Shown in pieces: positions 27,712 to 34,121 of a stretch of 34,121 bases of DNA. Positions within the stretch are counted from its first letter, which is position 1. Each line of letters opens with the position of its first letter. Source of the DNA: Dehalococcoidia bacterium (GTDB lineage: Bacteria; Chloroflexota; Dehalococcoidia; GIF9; AB-539-J10); the NCBI GenBank assembly GCA_022866545.1, contig JALHUO010000015.1, positions 1 through 34,121 of the forward strand, given 5' to 3'. The position numbers and the translations under genes were made by a program. A model generated the notes under the pieces. It was given only the letters and a program-made list of their open reading frames with translations, was not told the DNA's origin and did no database searches.

Positions 27712-27800
27712 GGCAATATCGGGACTATTTGTCACGCACCGCAGGCATGACACAGAGGCAGCTTGATGTTTTGCTGCCCAGGGTGAAGAAAGGTGGGACG

Positions 27801-28820
27801 ATGAAGGCGATGGTGCTGGAGAAAATCTCTTCAGTTGAAGAAAAACCTTTGAAGCTGGTGGATTTGCCCGTGCCTGTCCCCGAGCGGGGCCAAATCTTGG
27901 TCAGGGTCTCTGCTTGCGGAGTCTGTCACACCGAGCTTGACGAAATTGAAGGCCGGGTTTCACCCTCCCGATTTCCCATGATTCTAGGTCACGAAATTGT
28001 GGGTAGGGTGGAAAGCTTGGGGCCGGGGGCAAGCAAATTCAAGAAAGGCGATAGAGTGGGTATTGCCTGGATTAGCTGGGCGTGTGGTCATTGTTCCTTC
28101 TGCCTCAAAGGCGAGGAAAACCTCTGTGATTCGGCGAAATGGACGGGGAAGGATGTCCACGGTGGCTATGCCGAATATACGGTGGTATTCGAGGATTTTG
28201 CTTATCCCATTCCGGAAAGGTTTACCGATGTGGAGGCTGCTCCTCTTTTATGTGCCGGGGTGATTGGCTACCGCGCCTTAAGGCTCTCTGGGATGGAAGA
28301 TGGCAAAGTGCTGGGACTCTACGGATTTGGAGCCTCTGCCCATATTGCTATCCAGGTTGCCAAATGTAAATATCCCCACGGCAAGGTTTTCGTCTTTACC
28401 CGACCTCACCAGAAAGAACACCAGGATTTGGCCAGGAAATTAGGAGCGGACTGGATTGGAGCCACGGGCGATACACCACCGGAAAAGCTCGACTGTGCCA
28501 TAGACTTTACTCCTGTGGGAGAGCCGGTGCGCGAAGCTTTGAAGAATTTACAGAAGGGCGGAAGGGTGGTTATAAATGCCATTCGTAAGGCAACGCCTGT
28601 CCCGGAATTAGACTACACCGAGCATCTCTGGCATGAGAAGGAAGTCAAAAGCGTGGCTAATGTAACCAGAAGGGATGCTCAAGAGTTCCTTCCTTTGGCT
28701 GCCCAAATTCCCATCGTGCCGGAAACCCAGGAATTTAAGTTGGAGGAAGCCAACGAAGCCTTGATTCTGCTCAAGGAAGGGAAAATCCGCGGGGCAGGGG
28801 TCTTGAAAGTAACCGATTAA
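27801..28820 (+). CDS. Zinc-dependent alcohol dehydrogenase family protein
   Basis: CGVCHTELDEIEG, GHEIVGRV and structural-zinc CGHCSFCLKGEENLC. Start likely 27801; the ORF is open from 27708. Confidence 0.93.
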   Translation: MKAMVLEKISSVEEKPLKLVDLPVPVPERGQILVRVSACGVCHTELDEIEGRVSPSRFPMILGHEIVGRVESLGPGASKFKKGDRVGIAWISWACGHCSFCLKGEENLCDSAKWTGKDVHGGYAEYTVVFEDFAYPIPERFTDVEAAPLLCAGVIGYRALRLSGMEDGKVLGLYGFGASAHIAIQVAKCKYPHGKVFVFTRPHQKEHQDLARKLGADWIGATGDTPPEKLDCAIDFTPVGEPVREALKNLQKGGRVVINAIRKATPVPELDYTEHLWHEKEVKSVANVTRRDAQEFLPLAAQIPIVPETQEFKLEEANEALILLKEGKIRGAGVLKVTD

Positions 28821-28860
28821 GAGAGGTAGAGGCCCCCGATGACAGGAAGGAGGGCTCAGG

Positions 28861-29430
28861 ATGCTACGAGATTTAATACTAAAGAACAGAAGCTACCGGC
28901 GGTTTCATGAAGAGGTTGACATAAAGCTCGCCACATTGCGAGAACTTGTTGACCTTGCCCGGCTCTCAGCATCGGCAAAGAATTGGCAGCCGCTCAAATA
29001 CATCCTTTCCTGCGACCGCGGGAAGAATGCACTGGTATTCCCGAACCTCGTGTGGGCCAGATTTCTGACGAACTGGCCAGGTCCTTCTGAGGGGGAGAGG
29101 CCCTCGGGCTATATTATCATTCTCGGTGACACGGAGGTAAGTAGGTTCTGGGACTACGACGCCGGGATAGCTGCCCAGAGTATCTTGCTGGGGGCGACTG
29201 AGAAAGGCCTCGGTGGCTGCATGATTGCTAATGTGGATAGGGAAGGGCTTCGTGGGGCTTTAGAAATACCGCGGCGATATGAGATATTGCTTGTCCTGGC
29301 TCTGGGCAAGCCCAAAGAAAAGGTAGTGATAGAAACCGTCGGACCCGGTGGAGATACCAAGTACTGGCGTGATAGCAGGGGCGTCCATCATGTGCCCAAG
29401 CGATCTCTGGATGATATAATCATCGGATAA
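28861..29430 (+). CDS. Nitroreductase-family protein
   Basis: LILKNRSYRRFHE, ARLSASAKNWQPLKYI and DAGIAAQSILLGATEKGLGGCMI. Confidence 0.92.
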   Translation: MLRDLILKNRSYRRFHEEVDIKLATLRELVDLARLSASAKNWQPLKYILSCDRGKNALVFPNLVWARFLTNWPGPSEGERPSGYIIILGDTEVSRFWDYDAGIAAQSILLGATEKGLGGCMIANVDREGLRGALEIPRRYEILLVLALGKPKEKVVIETVGPGGDTKYWRDSRGVHHVPKRSLDDIIIG

Positions 29431-29456
29431 ACAAGCTGAAGGAAAAAACGAGCATC

Positions 29457-30749
29457 ATGCCACGCTATTTTATTTGGACCATCGGCTGCCAGATGAATAA
29501 GGCAGAGTCCCAGCAAATAGCTGGATACTTAGATTCTGCGGGCTATCAGGCGGCGACTTCTTTTTCCCACGCCGATTTGGTGGTTCTCAACACCTGCGTG
29601 GTGAGAGAAAGTGCTGAGAATAAGGTCTTAGGCACTCTGGGTCTATTGAAAGGCCTGAAAGATAAGCATCCCAATCTCGAGATACTTGTTACCGGGTGCT
29701 TTGTCAATTCCCACACCCAGGAATTGCGGAGACGATTTCCTCACGTTGACTTATTGTTCAAGCCTGGCGATTACCCTGAGCTGGTTGCCTGGGGACAAAA
29801 GCAGGGCATACCTATTGCGCAGAATTTGCTACACTACCCTCGCACTGAGGCTGTGATGACTTGCCCCCCATGCGCTCTTATCCCCATCATCCAGGGGTGT
29901 GATAATTTTTGCTCATATTGCATTGTCCCCTACAGGAGGGGAAGGGAGGTGAGTCGACCCGCACAAGAAATAGTCTGCGAAGTGAAGGAACTGGCAAAAA
30001 GAGGCACAAAAGAAGTGACTCTGGTGGGGCAGAATGTTAATTCCTACGGACACGATTTGCCCGGGCATCCCGACCTCGCCGATTTGTTGAGCGAATTAAG
30101 CAACATAGATGGCCTTGCCAGGATTCGCTTTCTGACCAATCATCCTAGGGATATGAGCCTGAAGCTCATTGAGACTATGGCTTCAATGAACAAAGTTTGC
30201 GAGCATCTGGAACTGCCGGCGCAATCAGGGGACAATGATATATTGAAGGCCATGAGGCGAGAATATACCGTGGAACGATATCGAGAGCTTGTCTACACCA
30301 TTCGCCGCAACATCCCTCAAATATCCCTGAGCACAGATATAGTCGTGGGCTTTCCCGGCGAAACAGAGGAACAATTTGAACATAGTCTGTCTCTGATCAA
30401 GGAGATGAGGTTTGATGTTGTTCATGTGGCAGCTTATTCTCCTCGGTCGGGCACCGTTGCCTGGCGAGAATATCAAGATAACATCCCCGCGGAAGTCAAG
30501 AAGGAAAGGGTCAATAAGATTGAAGAGCTTCAAACAGCTATAGCCAGCGAAATTAACTCGGAACTTCAGGGCAAGGAAGTGGGGGTGCTGGTTGAAGGCC
30601 GGAAAGGAGGAAAATGGTTTGGGCGCACCCGGAGCAACAAACTGGTATTCTTTGAAGATGCCGGCGACTGGCTGGGCCAATTAGTGATGGTCCGGATTGA
30701 GAAGACAAGTCCCTGGTCACTGGGAGGCCAGGTTAAAATAACTAATTAA
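29457..30749 (+). CDS. miaB: tRNA-2-methylthio-N6-dimethylallyladenosine synthase (MiaB-type methylthiotransferase)
   Basis: GCQMNKAES, NTCVVRESAENK, radical-SAM CDNFCSYCIVPYRRGRE and C-terminal TRAM-like domain. Confidence 0.94.
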   Translation: MPRYFIWTIGCQMNKAESQQIAGYLDSAGYQAATSFSHADLVVLNTCVVRESAENKVLGTLGLLKGLKDKHPNLEILVTGCFVNSHTQELRRRFPHVDLLFKPGDYPELVAWGQKQGIPIAQNLLHYPRTEAVMTCPPCALIPIIQGCDNFCSYCIVPYRRGREVSRPAQEIVCEVKELAKRGTKEVTLVGQNVNSYGHDLPGHPDLADLLSELSNIDGLARIRFLTNHPRDMSLKLIETMASMNKVCEHLELPAQSGDNDILKAMRREYTVERYRELVYTIRRNIPQISLSTDIVVGFPGETEEQFEHSLSLIKEMRFDVVHVAAYSPRSGTVAWREYQDNIPAEVKKERVNKIEELQTAIASEINSELQGKEVGVLVEGRKGGKWFGRTRSNKLVFFEDAGDWLGQLVMVRIEKTSPWSLGGQVKITN

Positions 30750-30759
30750 AGGAGGGTAC

Positions 30760-31056
30760 ATGTCAGAAATTCTAAGCAAATATGGAATGATTATCTTTTT
30801 GGTAGTAATTTTCGCCGTTATGTATTTGTTGATGATCAGGCCAAGGCAGAAGCAACAAAAAGTACACGACGAAATGATGAAGGAACTGAGAGTGGGAGAG
30901 AGGGTGATTATAGCTGGCGGGATTTACGGGCAAATTGAAAGTCTTAGTGAAGATACTGCAATTGTGAAGATAGAGTCCGGGGCAACAATGAAGGTTGCTC
31001 GAAGCAGTATACTTGGCAAACAAGAAGTTGAGGAGGGTGGCAAGGGAGTATTCTGA
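30760..31056 (+). CDS. yajC: Preprotein translocase subunit YajC
   Basis: One TM followed by RPRQKQQKVHDEMMKELRVGERVIIAGGIYGQI. Confidence 0.93.
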   Translation: MSEILSKYGMIIFLVVIFAVMYLLMIRPRQKQQKVHDEMMKELRVGERVIIAGGIYGQIESLSEDTAIVKIESGATMKVARSSILGKQEVEEGGKGVF

Positions 31057-31061
31057 GGTTT

Positions 31062-32516
31062 ATGCCTGAAGAGTCTTCTCTAGGCCCCCTCTTTTCTCCT
31101 GGCAGTATCGCTATCGTGGGGGCTTCCCTAAACCCTTTTTCCGGGGGATACCAATTCACGCGTTTTCTTATAGACCACGGCTTCCAGGGCAAACTTCATC
31201 TAGTGAACCCGGCATCGGGTGAGATTCTGGGGCTTAAAGTCTATCCTCGGCTAACAGAAATCCCTGAGCCAAGCGTGGACTATGTAATCTCCTGCATACC
31301 TGCTGAGAGTGTCCTGCCTTTGCTGGATGACTGCGGCAAGAAAAACGTCAAGCTTGTCCACTTATTTACAGCCAGGCTGAAGGAGACAGGCAGAGACAGA
31401 GAGACAAAGCTTCAAAGCGATATTTTGGAAAAAGCGAAGAAGCTGGGCATTAGGATTCTCGGCCCAAATTGCATGGGAATCTATTATCCCAAGTTTGGTT
31501 TGTCTTTTAATCACCAGCTACCCAGAGAAAGTGGATCGGTAGGGGGATTTTTTCAGAGTGGCGGGGGCGCCGCAGAATTTGTCCGTTACGCTGCTTTAAG
31601 AGGAGTCCGTTTCAGCAAAGTCGTAAGCTATGGCAATGCCTCAGATATTGATGAAGTTGAACTGCTGGACTACTTTGCCTCTGATAGCGAAACAGAGATA
31701 ATTGCCTCGTATATTGAGGGAGTTAAGGATGGTAGAAAATTTGTTGAGTCCTTAGCCCTGGCTGCGAAAGAGAAGCCGGTCATAGTTCTCAAGGGGGGAA
31801 GGGGCAGGACAGGGGCAAAACTGGCGCTCTCGCATACCGCATCGCTGGCTGGCTCTATTAACGTGTGGCAAGCAGCACTAAAGCAATGTGGAGCCACTAT
31901 GGTCAGCAGTTTTCAAGAGTTGATAGACCAGGTTGTCGCATTTACCTTTTTGCCGCCTATCACCGGCAGGAGGGTGATCGTTGCCGGGGGTGGGGGTGGC
32001 AAGAGTATGGTCTCGGCTGATGTCTGGGAAGAGGAAGGCTTCGAACTACCGGAACTGACCGCCGAGTTCAGGAAGAAGCTTAAGGAGAAAGTGCCCGAAC
32101 TCTGGGATTGGGTCAGAAATCCTATAGACGCTTCTCTATTTCAAGGCACACCGATGGTGGACATAAACGTGCTGGAGTGGCTCAGTAAGGAAGACGGATT
32201 TGATATTTGGGTTGCCAACTTGACTCAGGACGACCCTTTGCCTGAAGATATATGGGAAAATGTGCTGGCACCGAATTTCTTGAACAGCGTAGCGGCAATT
32301 AAGAAGAACGGTAAGTCCGTAGTCTGTGTTATTGAAACAGGGGAAATTGGTCCGGCGGAGATGAAAAGCTGGAAGTGGAGAGCCATCGCCGAGACGAGAA
32401 GGCAGATTGTCAACCGGGGGCTGGCTGTTTTCCCTTCTCCGGAGAGGGCAGCGAGGGCAATAAGGAAATTAGTAGATTACTGGACATGGCGGGGAAGTGA
32501 AAGCGAATTATTATGA
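31062..32516 (+). CDS. CoA-binding / succinyl-CoA-synthetase-like protein (NDP-forming acyl-CoA synthetase alpha part)
   Basis: SIAIVGASLNPFSGGYQF, ILGPNCMGIY and GGRGRTGAKLALSHTASLAG; no ATP-grasp domain in the ORF. Confidence 0.9.
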   Translation: MPEESSLGPLFSPGSIAIVGASLNPFSGGYQFTRFLIDHGFQGKLHLVNPASGEILGLKVYPRLTEIPEPSVDYVISCIPAESVLPLLDDCGKKNVKLVHLFTARLKETGRDRETKLQSDILEKAKKLGIRILGPNCMGIYYPKFGLSFNHQLPRESGSVGGFFQSGGGAAEFVRYAALRGVRFSKVVSYGNASDIDEVELLDYFASDSETEIIASYIEGVKDGRKFVESLALAAKEKPVIVLKGGRGRTGAKLALSHTASLAGSINVWQAALKQCGATMVSSFQELIDQVVAFTFLPPITGRRVIVAGGGGGKSMVSADVWEEEGFELPELTAEFRKKLKEKVPELWDWVRNPIDASLFQGTPMVDINVLEWLSKEDGFDIWVANLTQDDPLPEDIWENVLAPNFLNSVAAIKKNGKSVVCVIETGEIGPAEMKSWKWRAIAETRRQIVNRGLAVFPSPERAARAIRKLVDYWTWRGSESELL

Positions 32517-34056
32517 CTACATTGTAGTGGGCAGCGGCATTGCCGGGCTTTATATTGCCTTGCTGGCCATGAAGCGGGGCAGTGTCCTCATACTGACCAA
32601 GGGCAGCATAGATGACTGCAACACCAAGTACGCTCAAGGCGGCATCGCTGTGGCCATGGGCAAGGACGATTCTCCTGAGTTGCACTTCAAGGATACCATA
32701 GCTGCCGGGGCTGGCTTATCTGATGCCGAGGCCGTGCGCATTCTGACTGCGGAGGCTGCTGACTGCATCGCTGATCTAATCAGATTTGGAGTGCCTTTTG
32801 ATACTCTGAACGGGGAAATTACCCTGACCAGAGAGGCAGCCCACAGTGTGTCGCGGGTCATGCATGCCGGGGGAGATGCCACCGGGGAGCATATCGAGGT
32901 CACCTTAAGTCGCCAGGTACGTGCTGCTCCTATTAAAGTTCTGGAAAACTGCCTGGCTAGTGAAGTTTTGGTGCAGAAGGGCAGAGTAATTGGCGTGAGA
33001 GCTCTCGACTGCAATACTGGGTCGGTAGATGAATACCGCTGCCAGTTTCTTATCCTGGCTACTGGTGGCGCCGGAAGGTTGTTCAAATATACCAGTAACT
33101 CCGATGTAGTAACCGGCGATGGGATAGCTCTGGCTTATGAGGCCGGTGCCGAAATAAGCGATATAGAGTTTTTCCAGTTTCATCCCACTGTCCTGCGCCT
33201 GCCGGGAGTGGCTCCTTTCCTCATCTCGGAAGCGGTCAGGGGCGAAGGCGGCATACTCAGAAATGTGGAAGGTCATCGGTTTATGCCAGACTATACTGCT
33301 AAGGCTGAGCTGGCGACGAGAGATATAGTGGCTCGCAGCATTGTCTATGAGATGAAGAAGACTCACAGCGATAGAGTGTTTCTGGATGTGACCCATTTGC
33401 CATCCCGGTTAGTTACCACGCGCTTTCCCCACATATACCGCTTCTGTCGGAATCACGGCCTGGATATCATCAAGGGACTCATCCCGGTCGCTCCAGCCGC
33501 TCACTACCTTATGGGAGGGGTGAAGGTCAATAGCTGGGGAGAGACGAGTATTCCGGGCCTATTTGCTGCTGGGGAGACCGCCTGCACCGGCGTGCACGGT
33601 GCTAACAGACTGGCATCAAATTCCTTGCTTGAGTCAGTTGTTTTCAGCAAGAGGATAGTGCAGAGGACTGAAATGACCACCCCTCCTCGTCATGGCAAAA
33701 AGCGGAGCGGCAAAACGATCTCCTGTTGCCTCCCCGAACGTGAGGCATTACCCAAGATGCCACCGCTTAATCTGCCCAACTTGCAGTCCCTTATGTGGGA
33801 TAAGGTGGGAATCATCCGTTCTGGCAAGAGCCTCAAGGAGGCGGCAGGCATTCTTGCCACCTGGGAAAGCTGCCTGCCTCAACCCGGTGACCGTCCCTCC
33901 TATGAGCTGAGTAATCTGGTACTATGTGCCAGACTTGTGACCGAGACTGCCTTGCTCCGCGAGGAAAGCCGCGGCGCTCATTTTCGCACAGACTTCCCGC
34001 GGACTTCACCGGAATGGCAAAGGCACATTGTTCTTAGGAAAAATGCCATCAAATAA
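32497..34056 (+). CDS. nadB: L-aspartate oxidase
   Basis: GTG start; IVVGSGIAGLYIALLA, TKYAQGGIAVAMG, EFFQFHPTVL and GLFAAGETACTGVHGANRLASNSLLE. Confidence 0.96.
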   Translation: MKANYYDYIVVGSGIAGLYIALLAMKRGSVLILTKGSIDDCNTKYAQGGIAVAMGKDDSPELHFKDTIAAGAGLSDAEAVRILTAEAADCIADLIRFGVPFDTLNGEITLTREAAHSVSRVMHAGGDATGEHIEVTLSRQVRAAPIKVLENCLASEVLVQKGRVIGVRALDCNTGSVDEYRCQFLILATGGAGRLFKYTSNSDVVTGDGIALAYEAGAEISDIEFFQFHPTVLRLPGVAPFLISEAVRGEGGILRNVEGHRFMPDYTAKAELATRDIVARSIVYEMKKTHSDRVFLDVTHLPSRLVTTRFPHIYRFCRNHGLDIIKGLIPVAPAAHYLMGGVKVNSWGETSIPGLFAAGETACTGVHGANRLASNSLLESVVFSKRIVQRTEMTTPPRHGKKRSGKTISCCLPEREALPKMPPLNLPNLQSLMWDKVGIIRSGKSLKEAAGILATWESCLPQPGDRPSYELSNLVLCARLVTETALLREESRGAHFRTDFPRTSPEWQRHIVLRKNAIK

Positions 34057-34121
34057 ACTCCAGATTGAAGATATTATCGACCGCGCCCTGGCTGAGGACC
34101 TTAGTAAAGGCGATGTCACTA
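34043..34121 (+). CDS. nadC: Nicotinate-nucleotide pyrophosphorylase, N-terminus only (truncated by the window end)
   Basis: ATG at 34043: MPSNKLQIEDIIDRALAEDLSKGDVT...; overlaps the nadB stop. Confidence 0.85.
   Translation, partial: MPSNKLQIEDIIDRALAEDLSKGDVT

Overview
A mostly housekeeping bacterial segment. Gene content and order suggest Chloroflexota/Dehalococcoidia, but this is inference only. (1) About 0-2.1 kb: accessory small genes, including three tandem ~80-aa paralogs on an exact 346-bp period. (2) tRNA-Val, then thrS-infC-rpmI-(small membrane protein)-rplT-pheS-pheT on +. (3) A minus-strand membrane-anchored P-loop NTPase with C-terminal TPRs built from near-identical 141-bp DNA repeats. 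(4) A minus-strand run read as rpsB-tsf-frr-cdsA-dxr-rseP-ispG-proS, in which the usual pyrH and uppS are absent. (5) tRNA-Thr(TGT), tRNA-Tyr(GTA), a broken tRNA-Thr copy and an intact tRNA-Thr(GGT), then tuf-rpmG-secE-nusG-rplK-rplA, with no rplJ/rplL after rplA. (6) A redox cluster (flavodoxin, FMN reductase, cyclophilin-like protein, rubrerythrin). (7) nnr, Zn-ADH, nitroreductase, miaB, yajC, an acyl-CoA synthetase-like protein, nadB and the start of nadC. The best candidates for something undescribed are the 346-bp tandem small-gene array, the NTPase-TPR gene with homogenised repeats, and the split tRNA-Thr region, which carries an unlisted 55-aa two-TM mini-ORF. The probable non-canonical infC start is also worth checking. 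I found no CRISPR array, transposase or integrase.
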